DNA of 9,702 nucleotides from an uncultured Ruminococcus sp. (GCA_946404705.1 CAMJES010000060.1:1-9702); one strand, 5' to 3'. Counted from the stretch's first letter, positions 1-6,475 are shown. Numbers and translations are program-made. Notes: generated by a model from the sequence alone, not told the origin.

Positions 1-47
1 GACCACCGAGATCTACACTCTTTCCCTACACGACGCTCTTCCGATCT
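1..47 (+). other. Illumina P5/TruSeq adapter sequence (artefact)
   Basis: These bases match the 3' 47 bases of the Illumina universal P5 adapter plus read-1 primer site: they begin GACCACCGAGATCTACAC and end GACGCTCTTCCGATCT. This is sequencing library sequence left at the contig end, not genome. The reading frame of the following rnr gene runs through it without a stop and would add the artefact peptide DHRDLHSFPTRRSSDL (positions 1-48; the last codon takes one genomic base). Any protein predicted from this contig start should be trimmed. Confidence 0.98.
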
Positions 48-48
48 T

Positions 49-486
49 CCCGACCTTGCGATACACCGTATCCTAACCGACCTTTGCTACAACAAGCAGA
101 GCGAGGAGTACCTGACCAAGCGTTACGCAGGCTTTGCGCATGACGCTTCGGAGCAGTCCTCGGCGTGTGAATTGACGGCAATGCGTATCGAGCGCGAGTG
201 TGACGACTGCTACATTGCGGAATATATGCATTCGCATCTCGGTGAAGAATTTGAGGGACTTATCGTTTCCGTGACGGAGTTCGGGTTCTTTGTCGAGCTG
301 CCGAATACCGTTGAGGGTCTTGTTGCGATAGAGTCGCTTAAAAATGGAAATTACGAATTCAACGGAAAGTTCACCATAACGAACAATGGAAAACCTGCTT
401 ACTCGGTCGGTGACAGGGTAAAGGTCATCTGCTCGGGCGCAAGCGTTCCGACAGGACGGGTGGACTTTACTTTGGTTGAAGAATAA
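49..486 (+). CDS. rnr: Ribonuclease R, C-terminal part (5' truncated by contig end)
   Basis: This is the last 145 codons of RNase R (VacB), a processive 3'-to-5' exoribonuclease that degrades structured RNA in the cytoplasm. The visible part opens with PDLAIHRIL, the conserved (Y)PDL.(I/V)HR block near the end of the catalytic RNB domain; base 48 is a T, which would complete a Tyr codon (TAT). A helical stretch follows, then an S1 RNA-binding domain beginning near GEEFEGLIVSVTEFGFFVEL (about residues 64-83 of the fragment) and running almost to the stop. The protein ends soon after the S1 fold and lacks a long lysine-rich tail. The catalytic aspartates lie upstream of the window. The internal ATG codons (such as 181) lie inside the conserved protein and are not starts. 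The gene converges on the minus-strand cluster and is followed within 10 bases by a hairpin terminator. Confidence 0.93.
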   Translation, partial: PDLAIHRILTDLCYNKQSEEYLTKRYAGFAHDASEQSSACELTAMRIERECDDCYIAEYMHSHLGEEFEGLIVSVTEFGFFVELPNTVEGLVAIESLKNGNYEFNGKFTITNNGKPAYSVGDRVKVICSGASVPTGRVDFTLVEE

Positions 487-492
487 AAACTG

Positions 493-522
493 CCCCGAAA
501 TGAAATCAACGTCATTTCGGGG
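493..522 (+). terminator. Rho-independent terminator of rnr, possibly bidirectional
   Basis: A perfect 11-bp stem, CCCCGAAATGA (493-503) with TCATTTCGGGG (512-522), encloses an 8-base loop. It starts 7 bases after the rnr stop. On the + strand it is followed by the T-rich TAGATTTATTTG. On the minus strand the stem is followed by GCAGTTTTTATT, so it could also stop transcription arriving from the opposite side, as expected between convergent genes. Confidence 0.88.
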
Positions 523-594
523 TAGATTTATTTGTAAAATGATATACTATTTGTATAAAAACGCGATAATTATACTATATTTTGCTTAAAAACA

Positions 595-700
595 TCACTT
601 TGCCCAATGCTTAAGCTTCGGAAGCTGCTCCTCATAGTAGGCTCTTGCCTGCTCGGAAGGGAACTGTTCGCTTGAAAAATGCTCAACGAGAAAGTTTATA
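595..700 (-). pseudogene. C-terminal remnant of an unrecognised protein gene
   Basis: Reading the minus strand, an open frame ends at TGA (595-597). Its last 35 codons (down to 700) encode IINFLVEHFSSEQFPSEQ followed by ARAYYEEQLPKLKHWAK. The composition and codon choice (CTT, AAG, GAG, CAG, TTC, GCA) match the neighbouring real genes, which argues for genuine former coding sequence. At about 701 the frame enters the palindromic element at 701-802. It stays open to a stop at 796-798, but that part is AT-rich, has no ATG and no ribosome site, and reads as non-coding. The simplest reading is a gene truncated at the element boundary, leaving only its 3' end. I do not recognise the family. It does not resemble the C-terminus of SbcC, the usual gene after sbcD. 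A short intact protein starting at TTG or GTG inside the element (714 or 711) is possible but unsupported. Confidence 0.6.
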
Positions 701-802
701 ATACTAAACACCAATAAAATACAGGAAAAAATCTGCGCCGAAATCCAATATATTCGAGATTGTCGGCTTAATTTATTCCAAATTTTAAATGGTGTTTAGT
801 AT
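701..802. mobile_element. MITE-like imperfect palindrome with 13-bp terminal inverted repeats
   Basis: The ends are a perfect inverted pair: ATACTAAACACCA at 701-713 and TGGTGTTTAGTAT at 790-802. The similarity continues inward along both arms (GGAA.AAAT, GCCGA, AATC) to an 8-bp palindromic centre, AATATATT (747-754), so the whole segment of about 102 bp could fold into one long imperfect hairpin. It has no coding capacity of its own. Because the outer bases are AT-rich palindromes, the exact ends and target duplication cannot be fixed; a TA dinucleotide at each side (702-703 and 800-801), as used by Tc1/mariner/IS630-type elements, is one possible reading. It sits between a gene remnant and the repeat at the sbcD 3' end. 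The alternative is a transcribed structured RNA or regulatory hairpin. Confidence 0.6.
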
Positions 803-805
803 AAA

Positions 806-839
806 AATTCCGCATTCCGAATTTCTAATTCCGAATTTA
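806..839 (+). repeat. 34-bp palindromic intergenic repeat, copy A, overlapping the sbcD stop
   Basis: This tract begins AATTCCGCATTCCGAATT and continues to the motif AATTCCGAATTTA. It matches 5495-5528 read on the opposite strand at 33 of 34 positions (T versus C at position 19). It is built from small palindromic units of the form AATTC...GAATT. Its last three bases (837-839) are the sbcD stop codon on the minus strand. Read in the sbcD direction it ends in GGAATTTTTAT, so it could fold and act as a weak terminator. Confidence 0.82.
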
Positions 840-1964
840 TTTCCAAATTTCTTTTATAATTCCGTCAAGATAGCTTTTCTGTTCCTCGGAAAGCTCCGAG
901 TTGTTGCAGGTTTGATAGAATTCCGCGAAAAGCTCGGACGGGTAGCGGCGAACTTCTTCCGAAATGTCTTCGATAAGACGATTTTCCCTTGTCCGCTTGT
1001 TGTCATAGCCAAGCTTCATTATGTTCGGATAGACTGCACGAAGCCGCCCGATAGCCTCGGGAATGTCGTTTTCATCTGTAAGAGTAACGTGAATATAATC
1101 CTCACGGTTGAATTTGTCATAAAAATTCCTATCTGTAATTTCAATATACGTTCCTTTTATCTCCCGAAGGTCACGCAGAGGGCGAAGCGGAACCTCTTCT
1201 ATTGAAAGCTCGCCCTTTTTCCCGAGAATTGCAAAGGTGACTGTCTTTTCGTCATTCACTTCGGAAAGGCTGTATTTGAGCGGTGTTCCGCAGTACCGAA
1301 CGTGTTCTGAGGTGATGTTCTGTTTTTTGTGGATATGTCCGAGCGCGGCATAATCAAACGGCGCAAAGACTTTTGCCGGGATATTGTCCAGTCCGCCGAC
1401 CGAAACGCTCTCCGAGCCGCCTTGCGCAGCACCCGTTATGAACTGATGTGCAATTATAACGTTACGCTCGTTTTCATCAATATCAAGATGTGCGACCGCT
1501 GCTTTAAATGCGCTGTCAAAGCTTTCGGTATCATCATCGGGATAAAATCTGCGCACATCGGACGGTCGTATAAACGGCAGCATATAGACATTGACCGTGC
1601 CGAACTCGTCCTTGACCTTAGTAGGCTCGGCAGTTCCGTTATAAACGGGGGAGAAATACACTCCTGAGGTCTGCATAAGGCTTGAACCAAACGCAATGCG
1701 CTCTGCGCTGTCGTGGTTGCCGCTGATAACGAATATCGGCTTGACTATCTGCGCAAGCCTTGAAATAAAGCTGTCGAAGAGCGCTACCGCTTCGGCTGAC
1801 GGTGCTGATTTGTCGTAAACATCGCCTGCAATAGCTGCCGCATCGGGCTTCTGTTCCTTTGCAATGCGGAGAATTTCGTCAAGGATATAGCTCTGGTCGT
1901 CAAGCAGGGAAAATTCGTTCAGCCGCTTGCCGATATGCAGATCGGAAAGGTGCATAAGTTTCAT
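837..1964 (-). CDS. sbcD: Exonuclease subunit SbcD (Mre11-type nuclease)
   Basis: A 375-residue metallophosphoesterase nuclease of the Mre11/SbcD family. With the ATPase SbcC it cleaves DNA hairpins and protein-blocked ends at stalled forks. The metal-binding motifs appear in the expected order: DLHIG (D8, H10), GDVYD (D48), GNHD (N83-D85, including the catalytic His84), AHQF (H173) and GHIH (H210, H212). The region after about 255 (RPLRDLREIKG) fits the SbcD capping domain. The length is slightly below the usual 390-400, and the C-terminus ends exactly where a repeat begins. The start follows the mfd stop with no gap (TAAATG), and GAGGGA lies 7 bases upstream inside the end of mfd, so translation is probably coupled and the two genes co-transcribed. 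Oddity: sbcC, normally directly downstream, is absent; the sequence beyond is a repeat, a MITE-like element and a gene remnant. Confidence 0.96.
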   Translation of the reverse strand: MKLMHLSDLHIGKRLNEFSLLDDQSYILDEILRIAKEQKPDAAAIAGDVYDKSAPSAEAVALFDSFISRLAQIVKPIFVISGNHDSAERIAFGSSLMQTSGVYFSPVYNGTAEPTKVKDEFGTVNVYMLPFIRPSDVRRFYPDDDTESFDSAFKAAVAHLDIDENERNVIIAHQFITGAAQGGSESVSVGGLDNIPAKVFAPFDYAALGHIHKKQNITSEHVRYCGTPLKYSLSEVNDEKTVTFAILGKKGELSIEEVPLRPLRDLREIKGTYIEITDRNFYDKFNREDYIHVTLTDENDIPEAIGRLRAVYPNIMKLGYDNKRTRENRLIEDISEEVRRYPSELFAEFYQTCNNSELSEEQKSYLDGIIKEIWK

Positions 1965-4900
1965 TTAAACGTCCCTCTTTTCCGCATTTTTGAAAAGTAT
2001 ATCAACAACATTTTCCATAATATCAAGCTGCTTGTCGCCCGATTTAAGCTTAACGGCGATATAAGGTTTATCCGAGCCATTGACGGTCACTCTGCCCTTA
2101 TACTCCGCAACGACAGCCTGTATCTGTTCAAGCGTTGCCGAGCTGATATAGAAATACAGTATCTCTCCGCGGCAGCGTATCTCGGTGATACCCATTGAGC
2201 TTGCCTTGTTTCGCAGCAGCGCAACGGTGATAAGACCCTGAACCGAGCGCGGAGGGTCGCCGAAACGGTCGATAAGCTCATCGATAAGCTCCAGACTGTC
2301 CTCGTTGGTCTGAACTCGTGCGATCTTTCGGTAGATATCAAGCCTTGCGGAAAGGCTTTCGATATAGGTTTCGGGGATATGCGCGTCAAGACGTACATCG
2401 ACAGCACATTCGCCGGGCTTCTGCGGAGGAAGCTCGCCCTTCTGCTCGGCGATAGCTTCGTTTAAAAGCTGTATATACATATCATAGCCGACAGCTTCCA
2501 TGTGACCATGCTGCTTTCCGCCGAGGATAGATCCTGCACCTCTTATTTCAAGGTCACGCATTGCAATTCGGAAGCCGCTGCCGAACTGCGTGAACTCGCG
2601 GATAGCGTCAAGTCGTTTTGCGGCGATCTCGGTGAGGACTTTACCCTTGCGGAAGGTGAAATAAGCAAACGCACGGCGGTTGGAACGTCCTACACGGCCT
2701 CTGAGCTGATAAAGCTGAGAAAGTCCGAGCCTGTCGGCGTCCTCGATGATAAGCGTGTTGACGTTTGGCACATCAACGCCCGTTTCGATAAGCGTTGTGC
2801 AGACAAGAATATCAATTTCGTGTTCAAGAAGCTGCTGCCATATATCGGAAAGCTGCTCCTCGGTCAATGCGCCGTGGGCAATGCCTATACGGGCGTCGGG
2901 GAGCTGCTGCGCAAGCTTGTCGGCGCAGGATCCAATCGTTTCAATGCGGTTGTGGATATAGTAGACCTGACCGCCGCGGCGAAGTTCCTTTGTAATTGCT
3001 TGGGCGATAACTCCGTCATTATGCTCGATAACATAAGTCTGGACGGGGTGACGGTCGATAGGCGGTTCTTCGATAACGCTCATATCGCGGATGCCGCTCA
3101 TTGCCATATTGAGCGTTCGGGGGATAGGCGTTGCGGAGAGCGTCAGAACATCAACGCCTGCGAAAGCCTCCTTAAAACGTTCCTTGTGCGCAACACCGAA
3201 GCGCTGCTCCTCATCAATGATAACAAGACCGAGGTCACGGAACTTGACGTCCTTCTGAACAAGGCGGTGAGTTCCGATTATCATGTCGATGTCGCCCCTG
3301 CGAAGCTGCTTTATAATTTCCTCCTGCTCCTTTTTGGAACGGAAACGCGAGAGAAGCTCTATCTTCATAGGGAAGTGTTCAAAGCGTTTTATAGCAGTCT
3401 GATAGTGCTGCCATGCAAGAACGGTCGTCGGTGCAAGGAGAACACATTGCTTGCTGTCGAGCATACATTTGAACGCAGCGCGGAATGCGACTTCCGTTTT
3501 TCCGAAGCCGACGTCGCCGCAGAGCAGTCTGTCCATCGGGATAGGCTTTTCCATATCTTCCTTTATTTCTTGTATGCAGCGTAACTGGTCGTCCGTTTCG
3601 GCGTATGGGAAACGTTCCTCAAAGTCACGCTGCCAGTCGCACTCTCCCGAGAATGCATAGCCCTTCGACTGCGAACGGATAGCATAAAGCTTTGTAAGCT
3701 CCTCAGCCATATCCTTGACGGCTTTTTGTACACGGCTGCGTGTCTTCTGCCAGTCGCCCGAGAAAAGCTTGCTCAGTCTTACATTTGAATCGTCACGGGG
3801 GCCGATGTAGCGCGATATCATATCAAGCTGGCTTACGAGAACGTGAAGCTGCTTGGAATCGGCGTATTCGATAGTGATATAGTCCTTTGTTACGCCCTCA
3901 AGCTCGATCTTTTCGATGCCTTTGAAACGTCCGATACCGTATTCGGAGTGAACAACAAGGTCGCCCGGCGCAATATCGGCAAGCGAGTTTATCTCTGCGC
4001 CCTTTTTGAAGCGCTTCTTGCGGCGCGAGGAGTTCATTGCACGAGCCTGCGTGATAAGCGCAGTTTTTATGTCGGGGTAATCATAACCCGAGCTTGTGCT
4101 GCCCGTCATAAGGAGAACGTGCTTCGGTACAAGCTCCGAGTTTTCGGTCAGTATATCGCAGGAGATACCCTCATCACGAAGATCCTGCGCGATTATCGGC
4201 AGCGTTTTTTCCGAGCCTGCCTTGACGATAACGGAATATTCCGATGAGATGAAGCTTCGCAGATCCTCTATGAGCTGACGTATCTCGCCGCCCCACGGAG
4301 CGAATATATTTGCTGTTACCGAAAGCATTTTCTTAAAGCGGATATCATCACTTGAACGCATAAACGTGTTCATAAAGGCGCGGAAAAACGGCTCTGTGCG
4401 CTGTGAAAGCTCGGGGAGTTCAAGCATAAAGCCGCCAAGTCCCTTGCAAAGCTCGCCCTGTTCAAGCAGAAGCTTGATATCCTCGGAATGTTGAGCCAGA
4501 ACGGGCTTTATTTTTTCAATGCAGTTCTTGTATTCGCTGAAAATTACAATGCTGTTTTCGGGGTCAAGGTAGTCGAACAGTTCGCCGGGGATATCGTATG
4601 CAAGCGATATATACTTGTCGATATTTCCGAGAGAAAGTCCCGTGTTAACTCGGTCGATATCACGGCTAAGGCAGCTTTTTATCGCGTCTGCGTGTTTGCC
4701 CCTCGCAGCTTTGGCAAGAGCCGAAAGCTTTTCGGTGAAATCCTCCGCGCTGTCGAACATTACCTCGCAGGCAGGGGAGATGCTTATTGAGTCTATCGGG
4801 TCTGTGCGGCGCTGCGTTTCCGCGTCAAAATAGGAAATGGTGTCAATTTCATCGCCCCAAAGCTCAATTCTGACCGGCGCAGTTTCCTGAACGGGGAAGA

Positions 4901-5447
4901 TATCAATTATCGAGCCGCGTATTGAAAACTGCGAAACGCCGTCAACGGTGTCGCAGCGCGTGTAGCCTGCAGCGATAAGGTCGGAGGCAAGCTGCTTAGT
5001 ATCTATGGGAGTTTCTTTATCAATATTGACGATACGCCGTTTAAGCACCTCGGGCGGCATTGTCCTCTGCATTACCGCTTCAACGGAGGCGCATACAAAT
5101 CGTATAGAGTTGTTCAGCAGTCCCGTGAGAATGCCGAGCCGCGTATGCTCATATTCTCGCGATACCGATTCAACATCTGTAAAGGTGAAATCCTTTGCAG
5201 GATAAACGTGACTGCATACCTCGCCCGACATTTCGTTGATATCATCGGACATTCGCCTTGCCGAAGCCTCGTCCTCGCATATTATCAGCATAGGGGAGAA
5301 GTTGTAAATTCCCATTGCAAGCTGCGCTTTATGGATGCCCGAAACGCCCGTTACACAAACCGGAGATTCACGGTGTTCAAGTGCGAATTTCAGATCCTTG
5401 TAAAGATCAAGTTTTTCGATTGCTTTGGTGAAAATTGAATTTGCCAT
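1965..5447 (-). CDS. mfd: Transcription-repair coupling factor Mfd
   Basis: A full-length 1160-residue Mfd, the DNA translocase that pushes stalled RNA polymerase off lesions and recruits UvrA. In order: an N-terminal UvrB-like module (residues 1 to about 340, with the conserved GVSQFSIRGSIIDIFP near 170-185 and RIELWGDEIDTI near 193-204); the RNA-polymerase-interacting CarD-like domain (about 489-550, GDLVVHSEYGIGRFKGIEKI); a RecG-like helicase core with Walker A GDVGFGKTE (644-652), DEEQ (745-748), SATPIPRTLNMAMSGIRDM (771-789) and motif VI QLRGRVGR (914-921); and a C-terminal TRCF domain. All ATPase motifs are intact. The start ATG has AGG 5 bases and AAGG 9 bases upstream. The 242-bp spacer upstream holds repeats, so transcription may come from an unrecognised promoter there or from readthrough from pth. 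The gene is followed without a gap by sbcD. The order pth-mfd matches many Firmicutes. Confidence 0.98.
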   Translation of the reverse strand: MANSIFTKAIEKLDLYKDLKFALEHRESPVCVTGVSGIHKAQLAMGIYNFSPMLIICEDEASARRMSDDINEMSGEVCSHVYPAKDFTFTDVESVSREYEHTRLGILTGLLNNSIRFVCASVEAVMQRTMPPEVLKRRIVNIDKETPIDTKQLASDLIAAGYTRCDTVDGVSQFSIRGSIIDIFPVQETAPVRIELWGDEIDTISYFDAETQRRTDPIDSISISPACEVMFDSAEDFTEKLSALAKAARGKHADAIKSCLSRDIDRVNTGLSLGNIDKYISLAYDIPGELFDYLDPENSIVIFSEYKNCIEKIKPVLAQHSEDIKLLLEQGELCKGLGGFMLELPELSQRTEPFFRAFMNTFMRSSDDIRFKKMLSVTANIFAPWGGEIRQLIEDLRSFISSEYSVIVKAGSEKTLPIIAQDLRDEGISCDILTENSELVPKHVLLMTGSTSSGYDYPDIKTALITQARAMNSSRRKKRFKKGAEINSLADIAPGDLVVHSEYGIGRFKGIEKIELEGVTKDYITIEYADSKQLHVLVSQLDMISRYIGPRDDSNVRLSKLFSGDWQKTRSRVQKAVKDMAEELTKLYAIRSQSKGYAFSGECDWQRDFEERFPYAETDDQLRCIQEIKEDMEKPIPMDRLLCGDVGFGKTEVAFRAAFKCMLDSKQCVLLAPTTVLAWQHYQTAIKRFEHFPMKIELLSRFRSKKEQEEIIKQLRRGDIDMIIGTHRLVQKDVKFRDLGLVIIDEEQRFGVAHKERFKEAFAGVDVLTLSATPIPRTLNMAMSGIRDMSVIEEPPIDRHPVQTYVIEHNDGVIAQAITKELRRGGQVYYIHNRIETIGSCADKLAQQLPDARIGIAHGALTEEQLSDIWQQLLEHEIDILVCTTLIETGVDVPNVNTLIIEDADRLGLSQLYQLRGRVGRSNRRAFAYFTFRKGKVLTEIAAKRLDAIREFTQFGSGFRIAMRDLEIRGAGSILGGKQHGHMEAVGYDMYIQLLNEAIAEQKGELPPQKPGECAVDVRLDAHIPETYIESLSARLDIYRKIARVQTNEDSLELIDELIDRFGDPPRSVQGLITVALLRNKASSMGITEIRCRGEILYFYISSATLEQIQAVVAEYKGRVTVNGSDKPYIAVKLKSGDKQLDIMENVVDILFKNAEKRDV
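1972..1977 (-). promoter_or_regulatory. Ribosome binding site of sbcD within the mfd 3' end
   Basis: GAGGGA on the minus strand lies 7 bases before the sbcD ATG and inside the last codons of mfd. With the TAAATG junction it supports coupled translation of Mfd and SbcD from one mRNA. Confidence 0.75.
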
Positions 5448-5494
5448 TTTTTCCTGCCTTTTAATAAAGATGTCGATTTATAGGAGAAGTTTTT

Positions 5495-5528
5495 TAAATT
5501 CGGAATTAGGAATTCGGAATGCGGAATT
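5495..5528 (-). repeat. 34-bp palindromic intergenic repeat, copy B, upstream of mfd
   Basis: Read on the minus strand this matches copy A (806-839) at 33 of 34 bases, so the two copies form an inverted pair around mfd-sbcD. It lies 47 bases upstream of the mfd start. A spurious frame across it translates to IPHSEFLIPNL, the same peptide that copy A gives on the + strand, which shows how this repeat can seed false ORF calls. Confidence 0.85.
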
Positions 5529-5577
5529 AATACAAATGCGTAATTATTCGTAAATTCAATCGAATTGCGTTTAAATG

Positions 5578-5594
5578 GGACGGGAAATCCGTCC
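5578..5594 (-). terminator. Small GC-rich hairpin between pth and mfd, possible weak terminator
   Basis: A perfect 6-bp stem, GGACGG (5578-5583) with CCGTCC (5589-5594), has a 5-base loop. On the minus strand it is followed by CATTTAAA, only weakly T-rich. It lies about 100 bases after the pth stop, so it could reduce readthrough into mfd. It could equally be part of a dispersed intergenic repeat. Confidence 0.35.
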
Positions 5595-5640
5595 ACTACA
5601 ATTCTTATCGGGTATTTCGTGACAAATTATCGGAGAAAAA

Positions 5641-5698
5641 TAATTCCGAATTCCGAATTTCGCATTCCGAATTAGATTTAAGTTCCGCATTACGAATT
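5641..5698 (+). repeat. Degenerate tandem copies of the intergenic repeat, overlapping the pth stop
   Basis: This stretch carries several partial copies of the units seen at 806-839: AATTCCG twice in tandem (5642 and 5649), then CGCATTCCGAATTAG (5661-5675) and TTCCGCATTACGAATTA (5683-5699). The last unit contains the pth stop codon (5690-5692), a placement like that at the sbcD stop. Read in the pth direction the block ends in GGAATTATTTTTC, a short T-run after palindromic units, so it may serve as a transcript end. Confidence 0.7.
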
Positions 5699-6319
5699 AT
5701 ATTTGTTCATTGCTTCGTCCGTTTTGCCCTTGACCATAAGCTCAATGCATTTTACGGCTTTTTCCGTGCCTTCGTCCATAAGCTTCATCTCTTCATCGGT
5801 GAAGCGTGAAAGCACCCAAGCGGCAAGGTCGTAATCCTTGTTAGGTTTTGCGCCTACGCCGAGTTTTATTCGGGGGAAGGTGTCCTTGCCCGAAAGATAT
5901 ATGATGGATTTTATGCCGTTGTGACCGCCGTCCGAGCCTTTTCTGCGTATGCGCAGCTTGGACGGTTCAAGGCTTATGTCATCATAACATATTATAACAT
6001 TTTCAATCGGAATTTTGTAGAAATTCATCGCCTCAACGACAGCTTCGCCGCTGTTGTTCATAAAGGTCGAGGGTTTCATCACAAGGCAGCTTACGCCGTC
6101 GATCGAAGCCACGGCTGTAAGCGACTTGAATTTAAGCTTTTTGACCTCAAAGCCGTGTTTTTTTGCAAGCGCGTCAACAGTCATAAAGCCTGCGTTATGG
6201 CGTGTGCGTTCATATTCGGAGCCGGGGTTGCCCAAACCGCAGATAATAAATTCGGGAGTTCTGACCGGTTCACTCGGATTTTCCTTTGCAAGCTTGTCGA
6301 AAATATCAAAGATACTCAT
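5690..6319 (-). CDS. pth: Peptidyl-tRNA hydrolase
   Basis: A 209-residue Pth, the cytoplasmic esterase that frees tRNA from peptidyl-tRNA dropped by ribosomes; it is usually essential. Family motifs are complete: GLGNPG (28-33), TRHNAGF with catalytic His41, KPSTFMNNSG (82-91) with the substrate-binding Asn pair, ICYDD (110-114) with the Asp that polarises the His, and GGHNGIKS (131-138). I start it at 6319 (MSIFDIFDKL) because AAGGAAAG lies at proper spacing there, while the in-frame ATG at 6346 has no ribosome site and sits at the likely transcription start. Oddity: the conserved core normally begins at about residue 3, so this protein has an extra N-terminal segment of about 22 residues (MSIFDIFDKLAKENPSEPVR and a little more). 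The last codons and stop lie in a repeat. The neighbours prs and mfd match the Bacillus spoVC locus. Confidence 0.96.
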   Translation of the reverse strand: MSIFDIFDKLAKENPSEPVRTPEFIICGLGNPGSEYERTRHNAGFMTVDALAKKHGFEVKKLKFKSLTAVASIDGVSCLVMKPSTFMNNSGEAVVEAMNFYKIPIENVIICYDDISLEPSKLRIRRKGSDGGHNGIKSIIYLSGKDTFPRIKLGVGAKPNKDYDLAAWVLSRFTDEEMKLMDEGTEKAVKCIELMVKGKTDEAMNKYNS

Positions 6320-6325
6320 ATTTTT

Positions 6326-6333
6326 CTTTCCTT
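6326..6333 (-). promoter_or_regulatory. Ribosome binding site fixing the pth start
   Basis: AAGGAAAG on the minus strand. Its AGGA core is 9 bases before the ATG at 6319. Nothing comparable precedes the ATG at 6346, so it favours the shorter, 209-residue reading. Confidence 0.75.
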
Positions 6334-6351
6334 TTGGTAATAACATATAAA

Positions 6352-6378
6352 TTTATACGAATAGTAAACTAAAATCAA
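6352..6378 (-). promoter_or_regulatory. Candidate promoter of pth
   Basis: On the minus strand TTGATT (6373-6378) and TATAAA (6352-6357) are separated by 15 bases, shorter than the ideal 17. It lies downstream of the prs hairpin and would start transcription near 6346, giving a leader of about 25 bases before the 6319 ATG. Confidence 0.35.
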
Positions 6379-6442
6379 GCCGTTTCTGCGTTTTGCGTAT
6401 TCTGTAAAGATATATGGCTTTGCATATCCTTAAACCACATTA

Positions 6443-6475
6443 ACCCCGCAGAACGCTGAATGCGCTCTGCAGGGT
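6443..6475 (-). terminator. Strong hairpin downstream of prs, likely terminator
   Basis: ACCC, GCAGA and CGC (6443-6456) pair with GCG, TCTGC and GGGT (6462-6475) around a 5-base loop: 12 pairs interrupted by two single mismatches (C/A and A/C). It lies about 28 bases after the prs stop. The following minus-strand sequence, TTAATGTGGTTTAAGG, is only modestly T-rich, so the efficiency is uncertain, but the position between prs and pth fits the end of a glmU-prs transcript. Confidence 0.65.

Noticed and set aside
607..675. Short + frame starting MLKLRKLLLIVGSCLLG that resembles a signal peptide
   Set aside because: It is the antisense of the lysine/glutamate/leucine-rich gene remnant, has no ribosome site and stops after 22 codons.
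789..1205. 138-codon frame on the + strand starting in the repeat
   Set aside because: It starts in copy A of the intergenic repeat and continues antisense to sbcD. Its first residues (IPHSEFLIPNL) are the translated repeat.
2502..3584. 360-codon open frame on the + strand opposite mfd
   Set aside because: It is a shadow of the conserved Mfd helicase region, has no family motifs, and has cysteine- and arginine-rich antisense composition.
5390..5596. 68-codon minus-strand frame upstream of and overlapping mfd
   Set aside because: It has the same repeat-derived peptide IPHSEFLIPNL, no ribosome site, and overlaps the true mfd start.
5448..5640. Dedicated promoter for mfd
   Set aside because: TATAAA at 5477-5482 has only a poor -35 (inside the repeat), and TTGTCA near 5620 lacks a good -10. 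No candidate is strong enough to annotate.
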